Assembly (NCBI GenBank): GCA_018434325.1
Contig: JAHDPO010000035.1
Span: forward strand, 19,934-83,933
Direction: 5' to 3'
From: Clostridia bacterium
Lineage (GTDB): Bacteria > Bacillota > Peptococcia > DRI-13 > UBA5745
DNA: 64,000 bases
The notes under the pieces were generated by a model that made no database searches, was not told the DNA's origin, and saw only the letters and a program-made list of their open reading frames with translations. The translations under genes and the position numbers were made by a program. Each line of letters starts with the position of its first letter. Within the stretch, counting starts at the first letter, position 1. Shown one piece after another: positions 32,653 through 41,563 of the stretch.

Positions 32653-34046
32653 TGGGCACACAGACAAAAGTCAGCGCCAGGGCCGGGGCCTTGGCCGTGC
32701 TGCAGCGTATCGAAGAAGGCGGCTATGCCAATCTTGCTTTAGATGCTTATTTGGAAGGGCCGGGAGCCCAGCTTTCCCGTCAGGATAAAGGCTTGCTGAC
32801 GGAATTAGTGCAGGGCGTCGTCAAGCACCGGCTCACCCTGGATTGGATCATTGATCAATTGGTACAAAAAAATCAAAAATTAAAACCCGGCCCCAGAATC
32901 CTTTTGCGTCTGGGGCTTTATCAGTTGTCCTATATGGGCGGCATCCCGGCCCGGGCGGCCACCTATGAGACGGTGCAGCTGGCTAAGATCAGCTATCACA
33001 GCGGTGTGGCTTCCCTGGTCAACGGCGTATTGCGCAGCTGGCTGCGTCAGAAGGAGCAGCTCAAATGGCCTGATGAAGCGAAGGACCCTGCCGGCTACCT
33101 TTCCGTATATTATTCTCACCCCCGCTGGCTGACAGAGCGCTGGTTGGAACGCTACGGCCTGGAAAACACCCGGTCCTTTTGCCTCTACAACAACAGCTCA
33201 CCCCGGCTGTGGCTGCGAACAAATACTCTTCGGCAGACGGCGGCGGAATTGAAGGAAACCCTAATTGCGGAAGGCTGCCAAGTGGAAGAAGGCGGCTTTG
33301 CGCCGGAGGCCTTGGCTTTGCTGGAAGGGCCGGGCTTGAGGAATTTGGCCTCTTTTCAAAAAGGCTGGTTTACGGTACAGGATGAAAGCTCCATGCTGGC
33401 AGCCCACGGCCTCAACCCCCAACCCGGTCAAAGGGTACTGGATGTCTGTGCAGCTCCCGGCGGCAAGACCACCCATCTTGCCCAATTGATGGAGGATCGG
33501 GGCAGTATTATGGCTTGGGATATCCACCCTCACCGGGTGGAATTGATCCGCGAAAACCAGCGGCGGCTGGGGATTACCTGCATCGAGCCTGCCGTTTTTG
33601 ACGCTTCGGCAGATCTGGCCGGGCATAGACAGAGTCTGGGGCTTTTTGACCGGATTCTGGTGGACGCTCCCTGTTCCGGCCTGGGGGTTTTGCGGCGCCG
33701 GGCCGATGCCCGCTGGAATAAAAGTCCCGAAGATATCGCCCAGTTAACGATTCTCCAAAAAAAGATTTTGACCAATGCCTTGTCCTTGCTGGCCCCCGGC
33801 GGCCGGCTGCTTTACAGCACCTGCACCGTGGAGCCTGAGGAAAACCGGTTGCTGGTGGAAGAGGTTTTGGCAGCCCATCCCCAATACAAAAAAGGCAGCT
33901 TAGCTCTGCCTGTCGTCAAAGAAGAAAACCGGCAGCTCTTGCCTTCACCGGCTGAGGATTGGGACATGCAGTTTCTGCCTTTTGTTCATGGTCTGGAAGG
34001 TTTTTATATGGCGGTAATCGAAAGGGAGGCGGTGGCCGGTGAGTAG
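32652..34046 (+). CDS. rsmB: 16S rRNA (cytosine967-C5)-methyltransferase
   Basis: 464 residues: NusB-like RNA-binding domain first (ALAVLQRIEEGGYANLALDA, LVQGVVKHRLTLDWIID), then the SAM domain: VLDVCAAPGGKTTHLAQLM, DRILVDAPCSGLGVLRRRA and the nucleophile motif LLYSTCTVEPEENRLLVEEV. Complete and normal in length. It methylates C967 of 16S rRNA. It lies between the YugP gene (1-bp overlap) and rlmN (8-bp overlap), tight coupling typical for this cluster. Confidence 0.95.
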   Translation: MGTQTKVSARAGALAVLQRIEEGGYANLALDAYLEGPGAQLSRQDKGLLTELVQGVVKHRLTLDWIIDQLVQKNQKLKPGPRILLRLGLYQLSYMGGIPARAATYETVQLAKISYHSGVASLVNGVLRSWLRQKEQLKWPDEAKDPAGYLSVYYSHPRWLTERWLERYGLENTRSFCLYNNSSPRLWLRTNTLRQTAAELKETLIAEGCQVEEGGFAPEALALLEGPGLRNLASFQKGWFTVQDESSMLAAHGLNPQPGQRVLDVCAAPGGKTTHLAQLMEDRGSIMAWDIHPHRVELIRENQRRLGITCIEPAVFDASADLAGHRQSLGLFDRILVDAPCSGLGVLRRRADARWNKSPEDIAQLTILQKKILTNALSLLAPGGRLLYSTCTVEPEENRLLVEEVLAAHPQYKKGSLALPVVKEENRQLLPSPAEDWDMQFLPFVHGLEGFYMAVIEREAVAGE

Positions 34047-35121
34047 AGATTTGCGGGAATTAATGCCGGAAGAAATCGCCGCTTTAATGAAAGAAATGGG
34101 GGAACCGGCTTTTCGGGCCGGCCAGATTTTTGGCTGGCTCCAAAAAGAAGGGATTACTTCTTATCAGGAGATGTCCAATGTTCCGGCAGCTCTCAGACAA
34201 AAGCTGGAGCAGGAATACCCGCTGATTCGGCCGCAGCTTTTGCGGCGGCAGGAAAGCAGTGACGGTACAAAGAAGTATCTTTTTTCTTTGGCCGACGGTC
34301 AGGCCATCGAAGCGGTGCTGATGAGCCACCTGGAAGAAACGGGCCACATCCGCCGTACGCTTTGCCTGTCCAGTCAGGCCGGCTGTCCTATGGGCTGCGT
34401 CTTTTGCGCTACAGGCAGTCTGGGGCTGCAGCGCAACCTGAGCACAGGTGAGATGGTCAGCCAGGTGCTGGAAGTAGCGGCCATAGAAAAGCGAAATATC
34501 CACAACCTGGTTTATATGGGTATGGGGGAGCCCCTGCTTAATATGGAAGCGGTGCTGAAAAGTATCAGGCTGCTGAATCATGCCCAGGGCCAAAAAATCG
34601 GTATCCGCCGCGTTACCTTATCTACCTGCGGCTTGCCGGAGCAGATCCGCCGCCTGGCTGATGAGGGCCTGGATCTGGTGCTGGCTGTGTCTTTGCACGG
34701 TCCCGATGATGAGACCAGGAGCCGGCTGATGCCGGTAAATAACCGCTATCCCTTGAAGGAGCTGATGGCAGCCTGCCGCTATTATGCGGAAGCCAGCCGT
34801 CGCCGTATAACCTTCGAATACATTATGATCAAGGATTTAAATATAGGAGAGCAGGCTGCCGCTAAATTGGGCAAACTGCTCTCGGGTATTCCCTGCAATA
34901 TCAATTTGATTCCGGTAAATCCCGGCCCCCACGGTTTCGTCCGGCCCGGCCGGCAGGAGCAGCTCCGGTTTCGGCAAGCCTTGGAGGAGGCGGGGATTGC
35001 GGCTGTAATCCGCGAGGAGCGGGGCGCCGATATCGACGGCGCTTGCGGCCAGCTGGCCGGCAAAGCCGCGGCAGAACCGGAAAATGAGCAAAATCTCAAG
35101 TTTAAAGTGTCGGGCCATTGA
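34039..35121 (+). CDS. rlmN: Dual-specificity 23S rRNA/tRNA adenine-C2 methyltransferase RlmN
   Basis: 360 residues from GTG 34039, overlapping rsmB by eight bases. Radical-SAM cysteines CPMGCVFC (CxxxCxxC) near residue 114, N-terminal helical recognition domain (FRAGQIFGWLQKEGI), and the C-terminal Cys needed for the methyl transfer (DGACGQL). LAVSLHGPDDETRSRLMPVN is family-typical. It methylates A2503 of 23S rRNA and A37 of some tRNAs. No pppP/PknB genes follow; instead there is a convergent ComFB gene. Confidence 0.95.
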   Translation: MSRDLRELMPEEIAALMKEMGEPAFRAGQIFGWLQKEGITSYQEMSNVPAALRQKLEQEYPLIRPQLLRRQESSDGTKKYLFSLADGQAIEAVLMSHLEETGHIRRTLCLSSQAGCPMGCVFCATGSLGLQRNLSTGEMVSQVLEVAAIEKRNIHNLVYMGMGEPLLNMEAVLKSIRLLNHAQGQKIGIRRVTLSTCGLPEQIRRLADEGLDLVLAVSLHGPDDETRSRLMPVNNRYPLKELMAACRYYAEASRRRITFEYIMIKDLNIGEQAAAKLGKLLSGIPCNINLIPVNPGPHGFVRPGRQEQLRFRQALEEAGIAAVIREERGADIDGACGQLAGKAAAEPENEQNLKFKVSGH

Positions 35122-35262
35122 ATTCTGACCGATTTTGGCTTGAAAATGGGCTGAAATGCAGTGAAAACCTAATTTTTGGCCCTCAATGTACCGCTAAACT
35201 TGAAATTTTGCGCAAACTGCCGTCATAACCGGGGTTGGAGGGTCAATTACCCAGGAAAATCT

Positions 35263-35688
35263 TTAATGCCGGGGATTGGCCCGCACCTTCAGGCAAGCTT
35301 TGATCAAGGCGTCCAGCACCGGCTTCCGGGTATATTCCTCTTCTGCTTTTTCTACGGATTGCAGATCGGCTACGATATATTTGGCTGGCAAAAGGTTGAG
35401 GGCATAAGCCACGATATCCCGGCGGCAGCGGTCACAGCGGCAGCAATTAAACCGGCTGATCACCTCATCTACATTCTTGAGCACCAGGCGCTCGGTGATA
35501 TTATAAGCCATGATGGCGCCTTGATCCGATGCGGAACTGCTCTGGGCAAAAAGAGCGCTTCTGTCATTATTTAAACTGGATTCCCGATAGGAAGCAGACG
35601 CATCCTGGGATACTAAATGTTCGGCAAAGGAGGGCATGATCTTATTGAACATGGTCTCCTTGTCCATTTCTTTCCGGGTTCTGGCCAT
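35263..35688 (-). CDS. ComFB-family protein
   Basis: 141 residues. The core YNITERLVLKNVDEVISRFN, CCRCDRCRRDIVAYALNLLP and AKYIVADLQSVEKAE is the ComFB family with a CCxxCxxC zinc-like cluster. The first 55 residues are a Ser-rich extension (ASASYRESSLNNDRSAL). ComFB was named from the B. subtilis competence operon; cyanobacterial members have been reported to bind cyclic dinucleotides. It follows the ParA gene by four bases, on the opposite strand from the flagellar genes. A regulatory link to motility is inference. Confidence 0.85.
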   Translation of the reverse strand: MARTRKEMDKETMFNKIMPSFAEHLVSQDASASYRESSLNNDRSALFAQSSSASDQGAIMAYNITERLVLKNVDEVISRFNCCRCDRCRRDIVAYALNLLPAKYIVADLQSVEKAEEEYTRKPVLDALIKACLKVRANPRH

Positions 35689-35692
35689 AAGA

Positions 35693-36457
35693 TCACATTC
35701 CCCCTTTCAGCAGCTCGTCCACCAGAGCAATATAGTCTTTGACCACAATATTGCCGGGGGCATAGGCAATCATGTCTTTTTGGAGGTTGTGGGCTTTGGC
35801 GATCACATTGCTGTGGCGAATAGCAGAATTCAATAAAGGAACCCGCAGATGCTGGGCAATCATGGCGGCTGTGCCCCGGGCTGTGCGGGACAGCTCTTCC
35901 CGGGGATAATAGCGCACCAAAAAAATACCGCCGATTTGGAGGCCGGGATTGAGATAGGCCTTGACCCGGCAGATGGTTTCATGGAGGCGCAGCACGCCCT
36001 GAAGGCTGTAGCCGTCAGCCAGGCAGGGGATCAAGATCATATCGGCGGCCGTAAAAGCATTGATGGTCAAAACACCCAGCTCCGGCGGCGTATCGATTAA
36101 AATATAATCATAAGCGCTGGCCACGGATTGCAGGCAATCCCTAAGGATAAACTCCCGGCCCCGGGTGGTAAATTCCAGTTCCAGGCCGGTGAGCAGCAGA
36201 TCCGTAGGGATGATGTCCACAATAGGGGTGCGCTGAATAGCATGGCGGCATTTGACCGCATGCTTGAGCACATCGTAAATCTTGGGGGATTTATCCGATA
36301 AATCGGCGTCCATACTAAAGCTCAGATTGCTTTGAGGGTCAAAGTCAACGCAGAGCACGCGAAAACCTCTATGCTTCAAACAAACGGCGATGGCGTTGGT
36401 GGAAGTGGTCTTACCTACGCCCCCCTTTTGATTAGCCAGAGAGATGATCTTTGCCAT
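35693..36457 (-). CDS. ParA/Soj-family ATPase
   Basis: 254 residues from ATG 36457 (GGAG nine bases upstream; GTG 36466 also open). Deviant Walker A SLANQKGGVGKTTSTNAIA, then VLCVDFDPQSNLSFSM and YILIDTPPELGVLTINAF. This is the Soj/ParA/MinD class that oscillates or tracks on nucleoid or membrane. There is no ParB partner here. Placement beside ComFB and directly upstream of flgM, divergent from it, resembles the FlhG-like or ParC-like polarity proteins of motile bacteria, but the sequence is Soj-like. Confidence 0.88.
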   Translation of the reverse strand: MAKIISLANQKGGVGKTTSTNAIAVCLKHRGFRVLCVDFDPQSNLSFSMDADLSDKSPKIYDVLKHAVKCRHAIQRTPIVDIIPTDLLLTGLELEFTTRGREFILRDCLQSVASAYDYILIDTPPELGVLTINAFTAADMILIPCLADGYSLQGVLRLHETICRVKAYLNPGLQIGGIFLVRYYPREELSRTARGTAAMIAQHLRVPLLNSAIRHSNVIAKAHNLQKDMIAYAPGNIVVKDYIALVDELLKGGM

Positions 36458-36599
36458 GAAATACACTCCTTCTTCTTCCTATAAAAGTATCGCAGAACAG
36501 GAAAAAAAGCAAGAAGAATTACGGAATTGCAGGATTTCTGGATTATATTGCCGCCGACGGCAGCCGCTAAAATAAATAGAAAAAAATTGAGAACGGCCG

Positions 36600-36627
36600 T
36601 TTACCTTTTTAAATTAGCTGCGATAAT
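36600..36627 (+). promoter_or_regulatory. Candidate flagellar-sigma-like promoter for flgM operon
   Basis: TTTA at 36600, 16 bases, then GCGATAAT at 36620, with the wider context CTGCGATAATCCAG. The same arrangement occurs before fliD at 42047-42074. The -10 resembles the sigma-D box GCCGATAT; the -35 differs from TAAA. Strength of call is limited. Confidence 0.45.
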
Positions 36628-36667
36628 CCAGTTAAGACGAGTAACAATAGGGATGAGGTGTGCCCAA

Positions 36668-37003
36668 ATGATCGACTTTAAAAATTTGCAAAATACTTCT
36701 TATCCTGTTAACCGGGTAGCCGACCGCCGTCAATATCCGGTGGCCAAGCGGGAGACAGGTTATTCCATTAATTCCAATTCCCCAAGCAAAACCGACGTGG
36801 TGGAAATCAGCGCCGACGCTGCGCTAAAGGGTAAGCTCGGCACCTTTTCTGCCGCACTGGCCAAAGAGATGAAGGAGCTTTCCCCCGAGAGGCTGGCTTT
36901 GCTGAAGGAGAAATATGCCGGCGACGCCTGCCCGGTCAGCGGCCATGCCGTAGCAGAGACCATAATTAACCGGTCTGCCGCAGAAGGAGCCTGCTATGAA
37001 TGA
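36668..37003 (+). CDS. flgM: Anti-sigma-28 factor
   Basis: 111 residues from ATG 36668 (GAGGTG upstream). It is mostly disordered at the N-terminus with the characteristic C-terminal helices: KTDVVEISADAALKGKLGT and KEMKELSPERLALLKEKYAG. FlgM holds the flagellar sigma factor until it is exported through the completed hook. The first gene of the cluster, with the stop overlapping flgN by eight bases. Confidence 0.85.
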   Translation: MIDFKNLQNTSYPVNRVADRRQYPVAKRETGYSINSNSPSKTDVVEISADAALKGKLGTFSAALAKEMKELSPERLALLKEKYAGDACPVSGHAVAETIINRSAAEGACYE

Positions 37004-37478
37004 GCTGGCGACTTTTCTGACGGCTACCCAGCGCTGTGTGTCCCAATGCCATGCTATGCTGGAATTTGAGCAGGAAAAGCGGCAGGCTCTATTAGCCGAT
37101 GATATGGAGCGCCTGGAGGCTATGATTCAAAATCAGCAGGCTGCCATCATGAAGCTGGAAAGCTTGGAGAAGCAGCGTCTGGAGGCCCAGGAAAAAGCCG
37201 GCTATGACCGGATGAGCGCCGACGAGATTCTCAAGGTGATGCCCGAGGGGCCGGAGAAAGAAGAGATGGCCCAGCAGGTGGGCGAATTGCGAAAAACCCT
37301 GGAGGAGATTCGCTACCATAACGACAAATCTATGGAAATCACCAGAGCCAATCTCCAGATCATGAATACGCTGGCCGGCGCTCAGGAGCAGAAAAAGCCG
37401 CAGCAGGGCGTATACCGGCCGGGGCAAAACAGCGGCAGCCGCTGGCAAGGCAGTTCTTCTTTTGAAAAGAAGATTTAA
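36996..37478 (+). CDS. flgN: FlgN-type flagellar export chaperone
   Basis: 160 residues, all helical: FLTATQRCVSQCHAMLEFEQ, LEAMIQNQQAAIMKLESLEK, then YHNDKSMEITRANLQIMNTL. This is FlgN, chaperone of hook-associated proteins FlgK and FlgL, whose genes follow immediately. The C-terminal 35 residues are Gln/Gly/Ser rich. The start overlaps flgM by eight bases. Confidence 0.88.
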   Translation: MNELATFLTATQRCVSQCHAMLEFEQEKRQALLADDMERLEAMIQNQQAAIMKLESLEKQRLEAQEKAGYDRMSADEILKVMPEGPEKEEMAQQVGELRKTLEEIRYHNDKSMEITRANLQIMNTLAGAQEQKKPQQGVYRPGQNSGSRWQGSSSFEKKI

Positions 37479-37497
37479 CGGATAGGAGGAATATAAA

Positions 37498-39078
37498 TTG
37501 AGTATGATACGTCCCACTTTTATGGGATTTGAAACCGCCAAGCGGGGTATTGAAATTAACCAAAAAGCCATCGATATTGTAGGCAACAATTTAGCCAATA
37601 CGGAAACCATCGGCTACACCAGGCAGCGGGTAGATACGGCGTCGGTATCGCCTTCTTCCTATGCCACCAAAATAGTCAGCAGCCGGGTCGGCCTGGCGGG
37701 ACAAGGTGTGGAAGCTTTAGGGGTGAGCCAGATCAGGGATTCTTTTTTGGACAAACGCTTCCGGGATGAATACGGCAAAGCCAGCTACCACGGTCAGGCT
37801 GCCGACATATTAACGGATGTACAAAGCGCCCTGGGCGACGGCAGCGATCTGGCCAGCGAATCCGGCCTTTTTGGCGCCATGCAGCAAATATTCAAAAGCA
37901 TTAACGACTACGCCTATGAGCCGACCATGGATTCTCAGGCTAACTTGGTGTTGTCGGCGTTTAAAAACATGACTCAAGTGCTGCAGCAGCTGGACGCCAA
38001 GTTAAACGGCGTGGCCAGCAATAAAATCTATGACGTCAGCGTCGATGTAGATCGGGTCAATGAGATTTTTAATGAAATCGCTCATTACAATGAATTGATC
38101 AGCCAGGATGCCACGGTGATGGCGAATCCCGGCAATGAATATTTTCGTCCCAATGAGCTCTTGGACAAGAGAAACGTCCTTTTGGATGAATTGGCCGGCT
38201 ATGGTGATATCAATGTAGTCAGCCTGGCTAACGGCATGGTCAATGTGGATTTTGGCGGCAAACGGGCGGTAACGGAAAGAGATTACGAGACGATCCGTCT
38301 GGAAACCAATCCCGATCTGACCATCGATATCAAGTGGGTAGGCTCCGGTGACGGCGTGAGCTTTACCCAGGGCAGCCTCTTGGCTTCCCGGGATTACCTC
38401 AACGGCCGGGGCAATAATCTGCGCAACGAATACGAGACGACTAAGCAAGGGATTCCTTATTACCGGGATCGTTTAAATACCTTTGCTACGGCCCTGGCCA
38501 ATGTGGTCAACAACACTATTCCGGAGCGGGCTAATCCCGATGTGGCCGGCGATAATACGCCTTTATTGGATGCCGGCGGCAATATCGTTTATAAGACGCT
38601 GATCAGCGGCCGGGAAAGCGACGGCACAGTGGCGCCCCAGGGCCAGACGCTGATTACGGCGGCCAATATCTCCATCAGCAAAGAATGGAGCGAAGGGGGC
38701 CCCTCCTACTTTATTTTCAGCAAGCAGGAGAATATCGCCAGCTATGCCCAGCAGATTTCCATCAGCCTTACCGGCAGCGACCATAAATTTGTTTCTTATG
38801 GCGAGTCCTTCAACGGTACCTTTGAAGAATATATTTCCGACTATGTGACCCAGCTGGGCTCCGAAATCAAGTTTCAGGAAGGCCGCTTTGAGGCTACCTC
38901 TATGGTGGCCGACGATTTCCTGGATCGCCGCGATGAGGTTTCCGGCGTTAACCGGGATGAAGAAACCGCCAATATGTTGGTTTTCCAGAAATCCTATAAC
39001 GCCGCCGCCCGCATGATGACGACTTTGGACGATATGCTGGAAGTCATCATCAATCGCATGGGACGTGTAGGATTGTAG
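37498..39078 (+). CDS. flgK: Flagellar hook-associated protein 1
   Basis: 526 residues from TTG 37498 (GGAGG eight bases upstream; ATG 37504 is the alternative). N-terminal rod-hook motif IDIVGNNLANTETIGYTRQR and C-terminal EETANMLVFQKSYNAAARMM, TLDDMLEVIINRMGRVGL are the paired coiled ends of axial proteins. It joins hook to filament. Length is within the family range. Followed by flgL after 45 bp. Confidence 0.93.
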   Translation: MSMIRPTFMGFETAKRGIEINQKAIDIVGNNLANTETIGYTRQRVDTASVSPSSYATKIVSSRVGLAGQGVEALGVSQIRDSFLDKRFRDEYGKASYHGQAADILTDVQSALGDGSDLASESGLFGAMQQIFKSINDYAYEPTMDSQANLVLSAFKNMTQVLQQLDAKLNGVASNKIYDVSVDVDRVNEIFNEIAHYNELISQDATVMANPGNEYFRPNELLDKRNVLLDELAGYGDINVVSLANGMVNVDFGGKRAVTERDYETIRLETNPDLTIDIKWVGSGDGVSFTQGSLLASRDYLNGRGNNLRNEYETTKQGIPYYRDRLNTFATALANVVNNTIPERANPDVAGDNTPLLDAGGNIVYKTLISGRESDGTVAPQGQTLITAANISISKEWSEGGPSYFIFSKQENIASYAQQISISLTGSDHKFVSYGESFNGTFEEYISDYVTQLGSEIKFQEGRFEATSMVADDFLDRRDEVSGVNRDEETANMLVFQKSYNAAARMMTTLDDMLEVIINRMGRVGL

Positions 39079-39123
39079 AATAAGCCTTAGCAATCAGGCC
39101 TTACAGACTAAGGAGGAATAAAA

Positions 39124-40134
39124 ATGAGAGTTGCCGACCGCACCAGCGTCAGAAATTATTTAAAGTATTTCAACAAAGCTCAATACAATTATGCGGAAAC
39201 GAATAAGAGAGTAGCTTCCGGCAAGCGCTTTGAAAAGGTTTCCGAGGATATTTCCGCCGGCTCCCGGGTCTTGCGCACCAGAATGGCTAAATACAAGACG
39301 GAAAAACAGCGGGAAAACGCTAAAGAAGCAGGCGACGAGCTAAAGGTGGCGGAAAACGCCATGACGGCCATCAACGATATTATGACCAATATTCATGAAT
39401 ATAAGGTGATGAAAGCCAAGAACGAACCGACGAATAATGAAGGCCGGCAGGCCTTGGCGGGCGAGATCAAAGCCATGATGGATGAGGTGCTGAAGGCAGC
39501 CAACAGCCAGTATGGCAAAAAATACTCCTTCGGCGGTACCAACGCCATCAACCCGCCTTTTACGGTAGATAAAACCACCGGCAAGCTGCTGTATAATGGC
39601 GTCGATATGGATACTATTTATCAAGATATAGACGGTAAATTTTATTCCGGCAGTGTAGAAGTGCCGATGAATGAAGATATTTATTACGACCTTGGCCAAG
39701 GCATGAAAATGTCCGGGCCCGAGGTCAATCCCGATACGGCTTTTAAGATTTCTTATTCCGGCCTGGATATTATGGGCTGGGGCGTGGACGGCGGGGTCAG
39801 CAACAACATTTATAATGTGCTGTCTGAAATCGAAAAAAGCATCCGCGTCTATGACGAAGCGAATCTGGCAAAGTATGACGAGAAACTATCCAATATCATG
39901 GACAGTTTCCGGTCTAACTTAACGGATATTGGCGCTAAAACAAATTATTTGGAAAATACCATTGAAAGATTCGACCTTGAAATCGATGGCTATACGGAGA
40001 GAATCCATGACTTGATGGCAACGAATGACGCGGAGGAAGCTACCAACCAGATGATGAACGATTATATATTGAAAGCCGTTCTTCAGATGGGCAGCCGGGT
40101 ATTGCCTCTTTCTTTAATGGATTTCCTCAGGTAA
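39124..40134 (+). CDS. flgL: Flagellar hook-associated protein 3
   Basis: 336 residues with AGGAGG upstream of ATG 39124. N-terminus NYAETNKRVASGKRFEKVSE and DISAGSRVLRTRMAKYKTEK follow the flagellin/FlgL coiled coil; the C-terminal helix EATNQMMNDYILKAVLQMGS closes it. FlgL is the second junction protein at the filament base. The hairpin 40141-40167 right after its stop may end this transcript. Confidence 0.9.
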   Translation: MRVADRTSVRNYLKYFNKAQYNYAETNKRVASGKRFEKVSEDISAGSRVLRTRMAKYKTEKQRENAKEAGDELKVAENAMTAINDIMTNIHEYKVMKAKNEPTNNEGRQALAGEIKAMMDEVLKAANSQYGKKYSFGGTNAINPPFTVDKTTGKLLYNGVDMDTIYQDIDGKFYSGSVEVPMNEDIYYDLGQGMKMSGPEVNPDTAFKISYSGLDIMGWGVDGGVSNNIYNVLSEIEKSIRVYDEANLAKYDEKLSNIMDSFRSNLTDIGAKTNYLENTIERFDLEIDGYTERIHDLMATNDAEEATNQMMNDYILKAVLQMGSRVLPLSLMDFLR

Positions 40135-40140
40135 TATCCA

Positions 40141-40167
40141 AAGCTATTTATCTTTGATAAATAGCTT
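40141..40167 (+). terminator. Strong hairpin after flgL
   Basis: AAGCTATTTATC and GATAAATAGCTT, perfect 12-bp stem with a three-base loop, seven bases after the flgL stop. There is no T-run, so it may protect mRNA or weakly terminate. Confidence 0.55.
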
Positions 40168-40227
40168 AATCAGCCGTCATTGCCTCTGGCAGACTTCTTA
40201 TTATTTTTCTGAGGGGGAGAGAGCGAC

Positions 40228-40830
40228 ATGATTACGCAGGTATTGCAAATCTCAGTTACACCGGCCAAATATGAAATGGAAATCGAAAGAGCCAGGTTGG
40301 AAGTGCAGCAGAATTTTATTCCTAAGGCTAATGTAGCTGCCACGCCTGCCCGGCTGGATACGAAAACAGAAAATGCCAAAGTCCAGATGAACGGCTATCA
40401 GATGCGCCGGTCATTAGGCTTCAACAATACGGCGGATTGGGCCAAAATGTCTGCCGAAAGAGGCAAAAAGTCGATACGTCAGACCACCCGGGAATATGTG
40501 GAGATGGGCAATGAAATGTCCAAAATCCACGAAGGCGTTACCATCGGCCAGATCATCGAACAAAAGATGCTGGAGCAGCCCTCTCTTTACACGGCCTTTT
40601 TGCCCAGCACCGGTACGGAGATTTCCTGGCTGCCCCATAAGATTAAGACCGATTATAAGGAGGGCAGCCTCGATTATAATTGGCAGGATGCGAAAAACGT
40701 GATGAACTACGTGCCTGGCAGCGTACGGATGAACATGATCCAGTATCCCAGCGTCGAGATAAAGTATACCGGCAGGCCTATGTATATCCCGCCCAGCGCC
40801 GATCCCGAATACGTGGCTCCGGAAGAATAA
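40228..40830 (+). CDS. DUF6470 family protein (YviE-like)
   Basis: 200 residues with GAGGGGGAG before ATG 40228. N-terminus TPAKYEMEIERARLEVQQNF and then MRRSLGFNNTADWAKMSAER, with EVPGSVRMNMIQYPSVEIKY-like C-terminus (PGSVRMNMIQYPSVEIKYTG). It is the YviE/DUF6470 family that stands between flgL and fliW in Bacillota. Function unknown; location strongly implies a flagellar role. Ten bases to fliW. Confidence 0.85.
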   Translation: MITQVLQISVTPAKYEMEIERARLEVQQNFIPKANVAATPARLDTKTENAKVQMNGYQMRRSLGFNNTADWAKMSAERGKKSIRQTTREYVEMGNEMSKIHEGVTIGQIIEQKMLEQPSLYTAFLPSTGTEISWLPHKIKTDYKEGSLDYNWQDAKNVMNYVPGSVRMNMIQYPSVEIKYTGRPMYIPPSADPEYVAPEE

Positions 40831-40840
40831 AGGAGATAAA

Positions 40841-41272
40841 ATGAATTATCAGACAAGGGATTTCGGTGAAATAGAAATCGACATCAAACAGGTATTGATC
40901 TTCAATCAGCCTGTCTATGGCTTTGAGGATAGCAAGAAGTACGCTCTTTTGCAGGATGACGAGGCAGGCAGGGAAATTGCCTGGCTGCAATCTCTGGACG
41001 AGCCGTCCCTTTGTTTTATTTTGGTGGATATCCGTTCAGTTGCGGCGGCTTACCGGCCGGAATTGCCAAAGGATGCGGAGAAGCTGCTGGGTAAAGGAGA
41101 GTACGAATATTGGGCGATTGCCGTCATTAAAGATGATCTGGCCAAATCTACGGTCAATCTGAAAAGCCCGGTTGTCATCAACTGGCAAACCGGCTTTGGG
41201 GCCCAGATCATTTTAGAAGGCGATTACCCTGTGCGGCATCCTCTGGTGGAGGAGGCGAAGGGAACATGCTGA
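40841..41272 (+). CDS. fliW: Flagellar assembly factor FliW
   Basis: 143 residues; AAGGAG before ATG 40841. Family patterns: FGEIEIDIKQVLIFNQPVYG, LDEPSLCFILVDIRS, YWAIAVIKDDLAKSTVNLKS-type segment and the C-terminal PVVINWQTGFGAQIILEGD. FliW binds either CsrA or flagellin; release from flagellin during export frees it to block CsrA, so flagellin translation resumes. It overlaps csrA by seven bases, the expected pairing. Confidence 0.94.
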   Translation: MNYQTRDFGEIEIDIKQVLIFNQPVYGFEDSKKYALLQDDEAGREIAWLQSLDEPSLCFILVDIRSVAAAYRPELPKDAEKLLGKGEYEYWAIAVIKDDLAKSTVNLKSPVVINWQTGFGAQIILEGDYPVRHPLVEEAKGTC

Positions 41273-41559
41273 TTTTGTCAAGAAAAGTCAATGAATCACT
41301 GATTATTTCTGTTCCGGGCCAGGATGAGCCTATCGAAATTGTGGTGACGGAGCTGACTGCCGGTCAGGTTAGAATCGGTATTCAGGCTTCCCAGGGCTGC
41401 AAGATCTGGCGGAAGGAATTATTTTTAACCGAAGAGTACAATAAGCAGGCAGCGGCCGCAGCCTCTGCCGCCGGCATACGTAATATAGCCTCCAAGCTGA
41501 CCGGCGCCGCCGGGGTTTTTGCCGGCTCCCCTCCGGAAATAGCTTCGGAGGAGGAATAG
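41266..41559 (+). CDS. csrA: Carbon storage regulator CsrA with C-terminal extension
   Basis: 97 residues against about 60-75 usually. Residues 1-50 form the RNA-binding fold: MLILSRKVNESLIISVPGQD, EIVVTELTAGQVRIGIQASQ, IWRKELFL with the key Arg of strand 5. Residues 58-97 form an Ala-rich tail (AAAAASAAGIRNIASKLTG) ending in acidic residues. CsrA represses flagellin (hag) translation in Bacillota, in balance with FliW. The extension could affect FliW binding, which uses the C-terminal region. Confidence 0.92.
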   Translation: MLILSRKVNESLIISVPGQDEPIEIVVTELTAGQVRIGIQASQGCKIWRKELFLTEEYNKQAAAAASAAGIRNIASKLTGAAGVFAGSPPEIASEEE

Positions 41560-41563
41560 CAGC

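Noticed and set aside
35122..35262. Extension of rlmN or a small gene after it
   Set aside because: Stop TGA at 35119-35121 is firm; the 140 bp beyond have no open frame with a ribosome site.
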